This document shows positions 35,401 to 44,027 of a stretch of DNA of 64,000 nt, piece after piece (position 1 is the first letter of the stretch; the number at the start of each line of letters is the position of its first letter). The DNA comes from GCA-002793235 sp965267355 (lineage in GTDB: Bacteria > Bacteroidota > Bacteroidia > Flavobacteriales_E > Vicingaceae). The position numbers and the translations under genes are program-made. The notes under the pieces are model-generated. The model was not told the DNA's origin. It saw only the letters and a program-made list of their open reading frames with translations, and ran no database searches. Location of the stretch: the NCBI GenBank assembly GCA_965267355.1, contig OZ253956.1, positions 2,232,001-2,296,000 on the forward strand, written 5' to 3'.

Positions 35401-36864
35401 AATGATTTAATGACGGGTATAGAAAGTATTATTAGAGAGCCTTCAGGGTGCTTTGAGCAAACTTCTATGAGCAACTATCCAAACATCATGGCATTAAACT
35501 ACATGAATGAGACTGGGTTTGATGATGATGCATTGTTGGCTAGTATTGATGGAAAATTAGATAGAGGTTATAAAAAGTTAACCAGCTACGAAACCAAAGA
35601 GAAAGGTTATGAGTGGTTTGGTTCAGCTCCAGGGCATGAAGCCTTAACAGCATACGGTTTAATGCAGTTTGTCGACATGAAAGATGTTTATGCAGATGTA
35701 AGCGATAAGATGGTGCAGCGTACGGCTAACTGGATTATGAGTAGAAAAGATGGCAAAGGTGGATTTAAGAAAAATCCAAGAGCTTTAGATCAATTTGGTA
35801 GAGCTAGTGATGAAGTAACAAATGGATACATTGTGTACGCTTTATCTGAGGCTGGTTACCAAAAGGACATCAATAAGGAGTTTGAAGCTGCTTATGCTGC
35901 TGCAAAAGCTTCTAACGATGGTTATCAGTTAGCCATGATGAGTAACACGCTAAATAACTTTAACGATAAGCGTGAAGCAGCCATCATGAAAGACTTACTG
36001 AAGCTACAAAAAGCTGACGGAAGCTTTAAATCAGATCATTCCATTACACGTTCTGGAGGTAAATCTTTACAAATAGAAACTACTGCAATAGCTGTATTGG
36101 CTATGTTAAAGCAAGAAAAGCCAGATGCTGCAGCATTGAATAAAGCGGTAGAGTTCTTAGTGAAAAACAGAAACTCTTATGGTGGTTTTGGTTCTACTCA
36201 AGGAACAGTATTAGCATTAAAAGCTTTAACTGCGTATGCTGCAGAATCTAAGAAAACAGAAGAAGCTGGAACGTTAGAGTGCTATATTGATGGTAAGCTA
36301 GTAGCTTCTAAAGAGTACGAAGCTGGCGCTAAAGGCACTATTGAGTTTAAAGGCTTAGAGAAGCATTTAAAAGAAGGTAAGCACAAAGTGAAGATTCAGT
36401 ACAAAGGTACAAAGTCTGCTTTACCTTATACCGTAGCAATTGACTATAATACTACTTTACCTAAGTCTGCTGAGCAGTGTAACGTAGATTTAGCTGCTAA
36501 GTTAAATGCTAAGAGCTGTAAAGTAGGAGAGACGGTTAGATTAACTACTGAGGTTAAGAACAAGCAAGATAAAGGAATGCCAATGACAATGGCAGTAGTA
36601 GGAATCCCTTCAGGATTAAGTGCACAACCGTGGCAGTTAAAAGAGTTGCAAGAGAAAGGAAAGATTGGTTTCTATGAGATAACAGATAACTATGTGATCT
36701 TTTATTTCAGAGATATGGCTCCAAATGCTGAGCATACCATTAGTCTGGATTTAAAAGCTGAAGTTCCTGGTCAGTTTGAGGCACCTGCTTCTTCAGGATA
36801 CCTATACTATACCAATGAATATAAGTGCTGGAGTAGTACGGGTAAGATTAAAATCAATAAGTAA
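32449..36864 (+). CDS. Alpha-2-macroglobulin-family secreted protein with thioester motif
   Basis: 1471 residues with an N-terminal signal segment (NSIIALIAITMLASLMPG). MG-type beta domains come first (DRVYLHFDKPMYKPGETIWF), then a carboxypeptidase-regulatory-like insert near residues 557-625 (IEGVVFDNAGKPLEGATVTI), an acidic linker, a bait-like region, and the thioester site CFEQ at 1001-1004 (CxEQ). The TED helical domain (ALTAYGLMQFVDMKDVY, GGFGSTQGTVLALKAL) and receptor-like C terminus follow. Bacterial A2Ms trap proteases in the periplasm. No penicillin-binding-protein partner is adjacent. Confidence 0.92.
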   Translation: MKTKIKNSIIALIAITMLASLMPGTFTEEVLSNAFLKDLKEKIKTFNEERPEDRVYLHFDKPMYKPGETIWFSAYVRNGVDLKASKKSEILYAELIDPKGNVVTKHNLIARKGKANADFFIDKNALGGIYKVKAYTNWQKNENAFFEKEFQVQKVVLPRLKMKLEFQRKAYGPGDQVIAKLDLNTLENMPLGDHECKYVANLDGQKLLGKKLTTDGTGTAYVKFDLPKELTTNDGLVNVMIDYEGKTESISRSIPITLGNIDLSFFPEGGDLVEGLETKVAFKALDEFGKPADIEGVVKNKNGKVVADFISYHNGMGAFDFEPRIGENYKVFITKPAGIEKAYELPEMMKRGWVLNVEHDDEDLKVIVNSTEDETMSLMCQIRGKDYFSREINVTRGSNEFMVPLKKFPVGVAQVTLFDSRDIERAERLVFVNKDKQMNIEIETNKDKYLPREKVKMTLKVTDERGLPIPANLSMAVVDDKLLSFADDKSSNLLSSLLLEQDIKTKVEEPQFYFDPKEEKAEQALDFLLMTDGWRRFTWEQVREDELPNMAYTGEKAMIEGVVFDNAGKPLEGATVTIQDGSNKKVKTNEEGRYAIKSLELYNPVNLLVSANGMHNQNVYVNRYADNYTTYLYKPYKHYTRTASVAGGARKRANAVNFGGAVMAPEAVADKVDAIEVEDFEELRAVPMIVEQERNEDQKVELKDLENVVEKLEKEQQAKMDDEVAEVLVEAKVVAFNWDRRARKDEKKKEMGFIGNNRNQQAAVVYYRAKEFPKPNYANAQTTDVRTDFRSTIYWDGDIEVNNKGLAYIEFYNNDDVSSFRATVEGVGVGMVGRAEKTFFTQLPFAMFAKAPNQVVFEDVVQVPLTLKNTTDKVVTGNLTVKTPKGFKVLNVAEGSHTIPAKSTKTIYLEYEVLNEIGEDNLQIAFEANGLKDAFNQDIKIGAKGFPVTMAFSGQDLSGEYTVDIHNPVNGSIVASLTAFPNVVNDLMTGIESIIREPSGCFEQTSMSNYPNIMALNYMNETGFDDDALLASIDGKLDRGYKKLTSYETKEKGYEWFGSAPGHEALTAYGLMQFVDMKDVYADVSDKMVQRTANWIMSRKDGKGGFKKNPRALDQFGRASDEVTNGYIVYALSEAGYQKDINKEFEAAYAAAKASNDGYQLAMMSNTLNNFNDKREAAIMKDLLKLQKADGSFKSDHSITRSGGKSLQIETTAIAVLAMLKQEKPDAAALNKAVEFLVKNRNSYGGFGSTQGTVLALKALTAYAAESKKTEEAGTLECYIDGKLVASKEYEAGAKGTIEFKGLEKHLKEGKHKVKIQYKGTKSALPYTVAIDYNTTLPKSAEQCNVDLAAKLNAKSCKVGETVRLTTEVKNKQDKGMPMTMAVVGIPSGLSAQPWQLKELQEKGKIGFYEITDNYVIFYFRDMAPNAEHTISLDLKAEVPGQFEAPASSGYLYYTNEYKCWSSTGKIKINK

Positions 36865-36874
36865 AACAGTAGTG

Positions 36875-36935
36875 ATAAATGTTGAGTGTTAAGTTTTAAA
36901 TAACCTTTATTCAACATTCATAACTCAACATTTAT
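36875..36935. repeat. 13-bp perfect inverted repeat around a 35-bp spacer
   Basis: ATAAATGTTGAGT (36875-36887) and ACTCAACATTTAT (36923-36935). The spacer holds further partial copies (TTCAACATTCATAA). It lies just after the A2M stop and before the next gene, so it may be a hairpin in the intercistronic mRNA or a small dispersed repeat. Confidence 0.65.
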
Positions 36936-36945
36936 AATTTCCAAC

Positions 36946-37992
36946 ATGAAGCAGAGAAGTGAATATATGTTTTTAAAGTTAGTGGTGTTAACCTCACTTC
37001 TCTGTCTTTATGTTGCAATTAAAGCGCAACAACCAGTCAATCCAAGTTTTGAAGGTGCAACAGGGGTAGCCAGATTACCAGAAGGGTGGAAGTCTTATGG
37101 AGAAGCCAGCTCACCAGATACGCAGCCAGGAGCCTGGAGTGTGACTACCCAAGCATCACATGGGTATACCTATTTGAGTATGGTGTGCAGAGGGTATAGC
37201 ATTATAGATAGTTACAAGAACGAAGCTTGTATGCAAACCTTACAAAACCCATTGTTGCCTTTTAAAACTTACCATTACAGTATTGATTTGGCTTATGCAC
37301 CTGGCTTTTTAGCAGATACCATACGTTTTAATAACCCAGCTAAATTGAAGGTTTGGGGAATGAACGAAATGAACCAAAAGGAACTATTGTGGGAGAGTGG
37401 TGCCATTAACAATACCGAATGGAATACCTATAACTTTACCTTAAGCCCTAGTTTTAGAACGCCTTATTTGATTTTGGAAGCTTTTTATGTAGAAGAACCC
37501 AAATATTGTGGCAATGTCTTGCTGGATAACTTACAGTATTATGATAACCCACCGGTTATTGAAGAAAAACCAGATACCTTATTAGCTGACAATGATATAG
37601 ATTTAAATCACAACGGTATGCCTGATGCTATTGATGGGAGAGAGGTACACCAAAACAAAGAGTTATTGTTTAGAGGAGATAAACTAACCATTACGGTTTG
37701 GGATAACCGTACGCAAGATGGAGATGTGATAAGCTTGTTTTTAAATGATAAAAAGATATTGGATGAGTACATGATAGGCAAAACCCGTTTGGATGTAGAA
37801 GTGGATGTTGAAGAGAACAAAGAATACTATTTAACCCTGTATGCCCATAATTTAGGCGATATACCACCCAATACAGTGGCCATGTACATTACCGATGGAG
37901 AACGCAAAAAATTCTTAACCTTAAGCTCTGATTTAAAAAAGTGTGAAGCGGTTAAAGTCAATATTGAGAAAGAGTTAATAGATAAAATTTAG
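36946..37992 (+). CDS. Unknown secreted beta-sandwich protein
   Basis: 348 residues with an N-terminal hydrophobic segment (LVVLTSLLCLYVAIKAQ). The first half (QPVNPSFEGATGVARLPEGW, AYAPGFLADTIRF, GNVLLDNLQYY) looks like a carbohydrate-binding-module-type jelly roll. The second half carries a short NGMPDAIDGREVHQ stretch and a strand-rich module (DKLTITVWDNRTQDGDVISL, YLTLYAHNLGDIPPNTVAMY) found in other Bacteroidota secreted proteins. No enzyme motif is seen. It overlaps the convergent gene by 4 bp. Confidence 0.72.
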   Translation: MKQRSEYMFLKLVVLTSLLCLYVAIKAQQPVNPSFEGATGVARLPEGWKSYGEASSPDTQPGAWSVTTQASHGYTYLSMVCRGYSIIDSYKNEACMQTLQNPLLPFKTYHYSIDLAYAPGFLADTIRFNNPAKLKVWGMNEMNQKELLWESGAINNTEWNTYNFTLSPSFRTPYLILEAFYVEEPKYCGNVLLDNLQYYDNPPVIEEKPDTLLADNDIDLNHNGMPDAIDGREVHQNKELLFRGDKLTITVWDNRTQDGDVISLFLNDKKILDEYMIGKTRLDVEVDVEENKEYYLTLYAHNLGDIPPNTVAMYITDGERKKFLTLSSDLKKCEAVKVNIEKELIDKI

Positions 37993-39560
37993 AAACCCAT
38001 TGGAGTGGGGGTTATCATAGGCATACCATTCATTACACCGTCAAACCTCAAGTAATACATATTTACCTTGTATGGGTTGCCAAGTAACCATAAGTATCTA
38101 TATGGTTTTCTATATTCTCTATTAATCATAAATTCAAAAGGAATGGTAACTTCATAATTAACATTCTCATTGTTTACACTGTAAGTACCAAAATCAAATT
38201 TGGTTTTACCTTCCGGCCCTATATAAGAACAGAATCGATTCACCAAAGAATCAAGTTCAGGGTGTAGTTCATTTAAAATTTGGAATTCTTTTGCAAAGCC
38301 TTTTTTATTAATAATAAATTTCACAAAAATTATTCCTTCAGTATTTTCCGGTAAACATTTTTCATAAGGGTTAAACCTAAAAGAATATTTAATTTTTGCT
38401 TCAAGCTCATCTATTTTGAAGTTATCAGGTTCTTGACAGAAATGGTAAATTCTTTCATCATCTTTTTTATAATATGATTCAATTAGTTGGTTGTTCTCAT
38501 ATTTTTGATGAAAAATAGTTCTGTTTGCATTATAATCATAGTTACCATTAATTTCAGTTTTACCATCAATTGAGCTGATAAAAACCTCCTGATTATATTT
38601 CTTATCGTAAGTATATCTATAAGACTTTACTATTTTTCCATCATTATAAATATCTTGAGATTTGAGCGTATCTTTTCTGTAATGTAATATTCTTCTTAAG
38701 CTACCATCTTTATTAAAGCATTTAAATTTACCTTCCTTATAGGTAGGCATGAAAGAGGAGTATGAAGCTTCATAAAGTTTTTTATCTTCTTTGTAGTAAT
38801 TAAATGTCCAAAGTGTGTCGTTAGCTTTCTCTACCATTGCTTTATATGTTGCTTTTTTCTTAGAAAAAGTTTCATTCCAATATTTGTCGTAGTAAATTGG
38901 TGTCTTTTCTTCAGCAGCAGAATTATATTTATGAATATAAAGTACAGTTTCCTTGTCTTTTAATTTATATTCTTTTGACTTGATTTTTTGCTCAATCACA
39001 CTAACATTCCCAAAATACTTTAATGCAAATTCTTGAAATCTGCTGTTAGACCCGTTAACTTTAATCCAATATTCATTTTCTTTGTTTTTCACATAATACT
39101 TAAGAACACCCTCAATAATAATAGAGGAAAAGTGATTATCTTTATAGGAGTACATATATTTCATTAAGAGAGGGTCTTTTCTAACAGAGTTTGAAGAAAA
39201 ATGCACAGTATGAGCATTGCAGACAAAAAAAGAATCTAACCCAATTACAGCACTTTGTATTTCTTTTATTTTAAGTTTTTGGTATTTACTATCCTCAATA
39301 TTCTCTTTAAATCTTAATTTCCCTTTACTGTATAATAAAAAACCTTCTTTTTTCTTACTATCAAGTGTGTAATAGTAACCTATTTCGTAAGTCGGGTCTG
39401 AATGGATAAGGCTAACCTGTTTTTCGGCTTCATATAGAATTCTATCATAAGTACCATCAATATTTTTATTGGATGCATCAATAGAATAACCAATGTTTTG
39501 TTGTGAGAATAATTGAAAAAATAGAACAGTAAAAAGGAAAGTAAATGTTGTTTTAAGCAT
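37989..39560 (-). CDS. Secreted protein with MORN/YwqK-like repeats and TonB-like C-terminal domain
   Basis: 523 residues; signal peptide (LKTTFTFLFTVLFFQLFSQ). The middle (YKEGKFKCFNKDGSLRRILH, YNDGKIVKSYRYTYD, NGNYDYNANRTIFHQKYEN) has the short-strand pattern of MORN/YwqK repeats. Residues ~385-490 (GIIFVKFIINKKGFAKEFQI, YEVTIPFEFMI) match a TonB-type C-terminal domain, but there is no N-terminal anchor or proline-rich linker of a real TonB. Energy transduction is therefore unlikely; surface or periplasmic binding is a guess. Confidence 0.7.
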   Translation of the reverse strand: MLKTTFTFLFTVLFFQLFSQQNIGYSIDASNKNIDGTYDRILYEAEKQVSLIHSDPTYEIGYYYTLDSKKKEGFLLYSKGKLRFKENIEDSKYQKLKIKEIQSAVIGLDSFFVCNAHTVHFSSNSVRKDPLLMKYMYSYKDNHFSSIIIEGVLKYYVKNKENEYWIKVNGSNSRFQEFALKYFGNVSVIEQKIKSKEYKLKDKETVLYIHKYNSAAEEKTPIYYDKYWNETFSKKKATYKAMVEKANDTLWTFNYYKEDKKLYEASYSSFMPTYKEGKFKCFNKDGSLRRILHYRKDTLKSQDIYNDGKIVKSYRYTYDKKYNQEVFISSIDGKTEINGNYDYNANRTIFHQKYENNQLIESYYKKDDERIYHFCQEPDNFKIDELEAKIKYSFRFNPYEKCLPENTEGIIFVKFIINKKGFAKEFQILNELHPELDSLVNRFCSYIGPEGKTKFDFGTYSVNNENVNYEVTIPFEFMINREYRKPYRYLWLLGNPYKVNMYYLRFDGVMNGMPMITPTPMGF

Positions 39561-39639
39561 TCTGATAAATTTTAAGCGAAAGTAGAAATATTCTATAGAA
39601 AATCAAATCAGTAAAAATACGTAGGTAAGGCGTTTATCT

Positions 39640-40488
39640 TTACTTACAACCCTTTTTAAAACTCTCCCAGTCAATTTCTGGTACTTCGGGGTATTTGGCA
39701 ATTATAGCTTCATTCATTTTTGTTTCTATCTCACTAAAAGGGATTGCGTAAATGCTTTCAAAGTTTTCAAAACCTTGTTGCCATAGTTGACTGTACTTTT
39801 CTATGCCATGGTTTTCTATTAAAAATTGAGCCGTGTAGGCGGCTTGGTGGTAACCAATCATTTCATCCGTATCGTAAAAATGATGTATAATTGAATCTGT
39901 TGGAGCCAGCATCTTGTTAGCCTGTAAGTAACGGTATATTTGGTCTACAGTTATTCCATTACAATATTTGGTAGCGTAAGTAGCCAAGCCTTCATTCATC
40001 CATAGACTACTTTTTGGTGGATATTGCCATTGCTCCATGGCAATCATGTGCATTAATTCATGTTGTATAGGAGGAGAAATAATGTTTTCTTCTTCCATAA
40101 TCTTTTTATCGTCAGTAGCAGCCAAGCAGACTGTTTTCTTCCAAAAATCAGCATAACCAGAAAAACCGCTACCAGTTTCATGTCTCATGATGGCTTTAGA
40201 AGGGTAAAACTTAATTTTATAGGGAGTTGTAAATTCTTCCAACTCTAAAATTGCTTCATTTTCATCAATGGCTTTTAGACATTCAGCTACCAAAGAGTCT
40301 CGCTTTTCAAAAGCAAATCCCTCTCTAGGGAATGTAAATTCAATATTCTTTATTTGCTTGGTAACTTTTTGTTGCAGTTGCCAGTCGCCCAATTCAGGTT
40401 GAGTTTCCTGTTGGTTTGGGGTATCACAACAACCAACTATTAAACTTGTAGGGATTAAAAAGAGTAGAGGTTTAATCAATTTCATCAT
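39640..40488 (-). CDS. Lipoprotein with HExxH-like gluzincin (peptidase MA-like) motif
   Basis: 282 residues. A lipobox is visible at the N terminus (SLIVGC). The catalytic-like site is HELMHMIAMEQW, with downstream MNEGLATYATKY supplying the Glu expected of MA-clan metallopeptidases. The first motif reads HELMH, consistent with HExxH. Probably an inner- or outer-membrane-anchored periplasmic metallopeptidase; substrate unknown. Confidence 0.8.
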   Translation of the reverse strand: MMKLIKPLLFLIPTSLIVGCCDTPNQQETQPELGDWQLQQKVTKQIKNIEFTFPREGFAFEKRDSLVAECLKAIDENEAILELEEFTTPYKIKFYPSKAIMRHETGSGFSGYADFWKKTVCLAATDDKKIMEEENIISPPIQHELMHMIAMEQWQYPPKSSLWMNEGLATYATKYCNGITVDQIYRYLQANKMLAPTDSIIHHFYDTDEMIGYHQAAYTAQFLIENHGIEKYSQLWQQGFENFESIYAIPFSEIETKMNEAIIAKYPEVPEIDWESFKKGCK

Positions 40489-40558
40489 CTGTTAGATTTG
40501 TTACCCCACAAATGTAGTACTAGCGTTAACAAAGAAATGTTAAAAATGATTAAATGAT

Positions 40559-41011
40559 TTAGCCAAGAACCTTCTCAAAACACAAGCTATTTTCTATACC
40601 CGCATACTGTCCGAAATTAGGTATGCTTTGGTAGTGATTCTTTTGGTAAAAGCTTACGGCTTCAACTTGTCGCTTACCAGTTTCTAAAATGCAGCTCTGG
40701 TAATTCAATTCCTTAGCCCATTTTTCCAGTTCGGCAAGTACTTGTGTGGCAATTCCTTCATTTCGGTAATTGGGATTGCTGTACATGCGTTTTATTTCAG
40801 CTTTGTTGTCAGCATAAGGCTTAAATGCTCCACAACCAACAGCTACATGATTTTTGTAGGCTATTACTACATGGTTTAAAGCTTCAATACCATTGTATTG
40901 ATTGTAAAAAGCATGGTCTTCTCCATCTACTATCCGTAAATAACTGTCAAGCTCTTCAACTAGTTTCATGAAATCAGGTTTAGTAGAGTTGGTGCGAAGT
41001 ATTTTAATCAT
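40559..41011 (-). CDS. GNAT-family N-acetyltransferase
   Basis: 150 residues. The acetyl-CoA-binding signature region is RMYSNPNYRNEGIATQVLAE (R/QxxGxA form), preceded by VAVGCGAFKPYADNKAEIK and followed by AVSFYQKNHYQSIPNFG. The substrate cannot be predicted. It is on its own transcript with an 80-bp gap to the divergent secreted-protein gene. Confidence 0.9.
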   Translation of the reverse strand: MIKILRTNSTKPDFMKLVEELDSYLRIVDGEDHAFYNQYNGIEALNHVVIAYKNHVAVGCGAFKPYADNKAEIKRMYSNPNYRNEGIATQVLAELEKWAKELNYQSCILETGKRQVEAVSFYQKNHYQSIPNFGQYAGIENSLCFEKVLG

Positions 41012-41090
41012 GCTTGCAAAATAACAAAAAGAGTTAAACTAATGTTAATGTAAACCTTTTGATGTTTTATTCTACCTACTTTTATGAGAT

Positions 41091-41630
41091 ATGAAGAAAT
41101 TTCTCCCCATAGTTATAATACTCCTATTATGTACTAATTGCTTAAAGGTAGATGGGCAACCATCATATCACACTAGGATTGCATTCATTTTGCGAGATGA
41201 TAATAATGAGAAAATAAACCTTGAACGTTTTACTGATGAGTACCAGTTATCAGATGTATTTGGAAGAATAGTTCCAACAGATGAATTGATACATTACCTG
41301 TTTTATGATGAAGAGACAGGTTATTTTGTGCTAGACCTTACAACGATCGGCCCTAGATTTTCATTTGCTCTTTACCATAAGAAAAGTTGTATGGCTATCT
41401 ATCTGCCATTTGTTCGTGATAGGAGTGTGCGAGATTACTACGCAGTAGATATTAAATTCAAGGAAGGAGTTTATTTATTCGATTTTGAGATAAAGAATAA
41501 AGAAAAGCTATTCTTTAAAAGTAACATGCCTTGTTATGTAGTTGATAATATTAACTGGAAAAAGCAAAGTAGGAAGTTTAGCAAGAGCGAGTATAAGAAT
41601 GATAAAACCTATAACCTAAAACCACAGTGA
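41091..41630 (+). CDS. Unknown secreted protein
   Basis: 179 residues with a signal-type N terminus (MKKFLPIVIILLLCTNC). The cysteine at the end could act as a lipobox (LCTNC), which is atypical. The rest is unknown (RIAFILRDDNNEKINLERF, YYAVDIKFKEGVYLFDFEI). The TGATG junction with the next gene shows a two-gene unit, and both products are small exported proteins with similar features, perhaps related. Confidence 0.65.
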   Translation: MKKFLPIVIILLLCTNCLKVDGQPSYHTRIAFILRDDNNEKINLERFTDEYQLSDVFGRIVPTDELIHYLFYDEETGYFVLDLTTIGPRFSFALYHKKSCMAIYLPFVRDRSVRDYYAVDIKFKEGVYLFDFEIKNKEKLFFKSNMPCYVVDNINWKKQSRKFSKSEYKNDKTYNLKPQ

Positions 41631-42196
41631 TGAAGAAGGTAAATTATATGTTATTATTTGTGTTCTTTTTAGGAACCAATGCGCTTGATGCTCAGAATGG
41701 TATATTTTGGGGGTATAACATTACTTTTCAGTTTGAGGACTTCAAGAGTAACAACAGAGGAGTAACAGTAGTTGGAATAGATTTTTTACTCAATTCAGGT
41801 TTTCCAACTCAGCAGAGTTCAAAGAGTCTTAACATGACTTTAAATACAAATAGTGTTGACTCTACAAAGTTTAATTTAATGTATAGTTTTATGGGTATAG
41901 GAGGTCGTAGTCCTGATACAGTAAAGTGCCCTGAGATTTATCTAAGATTGCAATTAAAATATCGAGAAGTAGGGTACGAGAAATTAATCCCCTTTATGTT
42001 CAAACCAGCCAAAGGTCCCTTACAGACTACAACTATAAATAAGATTAATTTACATGATTACATCGATTCGTATTCTAAACCTATAGTCATAACTGTTAGC
42101 GCTGACGGTAGCTATACTATTAAGAAACAATTTAAAATGCAAGAAAAACCGATTGTCCAAACCTTGATAAAGATTCCTCAGAAAGAGATAAAATAG
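41630..42196 (+). CDS. Unknown secreted protein
   Basis: 188 residues from the ATG in the TGATG junction. Signal peptide (VNYMLLFVFFLGTNALDAQ). The mature part starts NGIFWGYNITFQFEDFKSNN and has no motif I recognise. It is translationally coupled to the preceding secreted protein. It ends 32 bp before the shared TTTATGGTTTT promoter-like motif. Confidence 0.65.
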   Translation: MKKVNYMLLFVFFLGTNALDAQNGIFWGYNITFQFEDFKSNNRGVTVVGIDFLLNSGFPTQQSSKSLNMTLNTNSVDSTKFNLMYSFMGIGGRSPDTVKCPEIYLRLQLKYREVGYEKLIPFMFKPAKGPLQTTTINKINLHDYIDSYSKPIVITVSADGSYTIKKQFKMQEKPIVQTLIKIPQKEIK

Positions 42197-42228
42197 AGTT
42201 TTACTCACTCAAAGTTGCTCTTCACTCA

Positions 42229-42266
42229 TTTATGGTTTTTATGGTGTTATGTCTGTTCTACTTTTG
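42229..42266 (+). promoter_or_regulatory. Putative promoter of the SIMPL-domain gene
   Basis: TTTATGGTTTT (42229-42239), 17 bases, TCTAC (42257-42261), overlapping an exact TAnnTTTG -7 element TACTTTTG (42259-42266). The first block then sits at the -33 position with a 19-base spacer. The arrangement matches 32384-32416. Confidence 0.55.
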
Positions 42267-42289
42267 ACCTAAACCATAAATTAAAAATC

Positions 42290-43171
42290 ATGAAAGAAAT
42301 TAAAATCAACTCCATTCATTTAATACTAGGAGCTATTGCAGTAATAGCATTTGCATTCCGAACACCTAATACCAATGAAGGTGTACCTAATGCTAACAAG
42401 ATTATAACAGTAACTGGCAGTGCCGACATGCTAGTACCACCTGATGAAATATCGTTAGACATCTCTTACCGAGAGTATTGGCGTACACACAAGCCTTCCA
42501 AGAAAAAGGCTACTATTTCTGAAATTGAAGAAGAAATTGTAAAGGCGGCCAATAAGGCAGGTATTCCTAAAAAAGACATTGTAATTAATACTGCTTATGC
42601 CTGGCGTTACAACTGGAACTATTGGTATTACTGGTGGGATTACTACAACCATTTAGTGCAAAAAAACATGACCGTTAAAGTAAAGTCATCAGCACAGTTG
42701 AATGAAATGATACAAAACCTGAAAGATGAAAAACTTAATAAGCAGGCTATTTTGAACATTCATTTAAACGGTTCGTCTAACCAAAAAATACAGGAGTACC
42801 GTAAAATGGTTAAGGAAAGAGCAGTGCAAGCAGCTAAAGAGAAAGCCGATTACCTGCTAGAGGCTGTAGGAGAGAAAAGAGGAGGAGTAGTGACCATTAC
42901 CGAGTTGAGTGATCCGCAAAGCAAAACCACTACAACACATTCAGGCGCTTATCCATATTATCACCCGTATTGGGGTTGGTTAGGAGGTTATGGAGGACAT
43001 ACTACCACTGTTAACAATGGAGGGATGAATGCGGTGTCTAATTCTTCAGTAAGCATGCCAAGTAGCGGAGGAGGTACAAGTGGTGGATCAGGTAATAAAG
43101 ACGAACTGGGTATGAAACCGATTAAACTACGCTATGAGATACAAGCAGTATTTCAGATTATACCTAATTAA
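42290..43171 (+). CDS. SIMPL (DUF541) domain secreted protein
   Basis: 293 residues from the ATG at 42290; an upstream in-frame ATG at 42215 would place the promoter motif inside the gene and is rejected. An N-terminal hydrophobic segment (LILGAIAVIAFAF) precedes KIITVTGSADMLVPPDEISL, the SIMPL start, then AQLNEMIQNLKDE, RAVQAAKEKADYLLEAVGEK and a glycine-, tyrosine- and serine-rich loop before LRYEIQAVFQI. Family members are periplasmic and of unclear role (stress or signalling). A strong terminator follows. Confidence 0.88.
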   Translation: MKEIKINSIHLILGAIAVIAFAFRTPNTNEGVPNANKIITVTGSADMLVPPDEISLDISYREYWRTHKPSKKKATISEIEEEIVKAANKAGIPKKDIVINTAYAWRYNWNYWYYWWDYYNHLVQKNMTVKVKSSAQLNEMIQNLKDEKLNKQAILNIHLNGSSNQKIQEYRKMVKERAVQAAKEKADYLLEAVGEKRGGVVTITELSDPQSKTTTTHSGAYPYYHPYWGWLGGYGGHTTTVNNGGMNAVSNSSVSMPSSGGGTSGGSGNKDELGMKPIKLRYEIQAVFQIIPN

Positions 43172-43182
43172 TGGATATGGAT

Positions 43183-43209
43183 AGTTCCCACATTTTGTGG
43201 GAACTTTTT
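43183..43209 (+). terminator. Rho-independent terminator after the SIMPL gene
   Basis: Stem AGTTCCCACA/TGTGGGAACT (10 bp, loop TTT) followed by TTTTT, 12 bp after the stop codon. The other strand has no T-run, so it mainly serves the plus-strand gene. Confidence 0.85.
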
Positions 43210-43211
43210 AT

Positions 43212-43970
43212 TTAATGCCTTGAAAGGTTTAAGTATTCCTCGTAGCACTCAAAGGTTTGGGTAATAATGGTGTAGTTGTCATTATTAGCAATGTAAGCCT
43301 TGCTAAAATTGCAGTAATCAATAAAGTCGTCTAGTTTTTTAGGATCTTCTAATTCGGTAATTCGTTTAACAAGGTTGGGATTAAATTTGGTAGCTAAATA
43401 GGCTTCGTACTTTTCCATTTCTATTAGTTCTTCTACATGGGCTTTGTCTTTTGTTCGTTTGTCAAAAGCTGCAAAAATGCTGCTGATAACTCCTGGTATT
43501 ACGACACCAAAACCACCATCAGGGTTTTGCACATAACCCATCCCTACTAACTCTTCACGACTTAAGTAAATGGTTTTATTAATTACTCGGTGGGTATCCT
43601 TCAAGTTTAGGTTAATAAAAGCAATCTTAAACTCCTCATAAGTTTTGTAAGGCATTACATTGTACAATTCTAATTGGTAATTACGCTCAATCATGTATAA
43701 GGTATCAGGCATTTCTGCTGCAGTAGTTAGGTACTTTTTATACCCTAATACCGATACCAAAATAGAATCTGAAGCATCGCTTTTAAACAAGAACTCTCCT
43801 TGCTCGTTAGTAATTACTCCTCGCTTGGCAGTAATGTTTAATACATGAGCTCTGGGTATAGGAGTGGAATCTGCTGTGGTTAGTAATACACCTTTAACTT
43901 CAATTTCGTTTTGAGCAAATAGAGGTGTAGAACCTAATACTATTAAAGCGATATAGATTGCCTTTTTCAC
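43212..43970 (-). CDS. Carboxypeptidase-regulatory-like domain secreted protein
   Basis: 252 residues; signal peptide ending PLFAQ. Residues ~22-105 are a CarboxypepD_reg-like domain (IEVKGVLLTTADSTPIPRAH, GVITNEQGEFLFKSD, SILVSVLGYKKYLTT). The rest is helical (LIEMEKYEAYLATKFNPN) and unknown. Such domains often sit in outer-membrane or surface proteins, but there is no TonB-receptor barrel here. Confidence 0.82.
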   Translation of the reverse strand: MKKAIYIALIVLGSTPLFAQNEIEVKGVLLTTADSTPIPRAHVLNITAKRGVITNEQGEFLFKSDASDSILVSVLGYKKYLTTAAEMPDTLYMIERNYQLELYNVMPYKTYEEFKIAFINLNLKDTHRVINKTIYLSREELVGMGYVQNPDGGFGVVIPGVISSIFAAFDKRTKDKAHVEELIEMEKYEAYLATKFNPNLVKRITELEDPKKLDDFIDYCNFSKAYIANNDNYTIITQTFECYEEYLNLSRH

Positions 43971-44027
43971 AAGGTAAAAATACTCAATTAGTGTGCCGTT
44001 AACTGTTAAAAAAGATTAAAGAAGTAA

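Noticed and set aside
37989..39560. TonB energy-transducing protein
   Set aside because: Has a TonB-like C-terminal domain but a cleavable signal peptide and no anchor or proline-rich linker, and no ExbB/ExbD genes nearby.
42215..42289. N-terminal extension of the SIMPL gene from ATG 42215
   Set aside because: It would put the promoter elements inside the gene and give an unusual Trp/Cys-rich leader; ATG 42290 begins a normal export signal.
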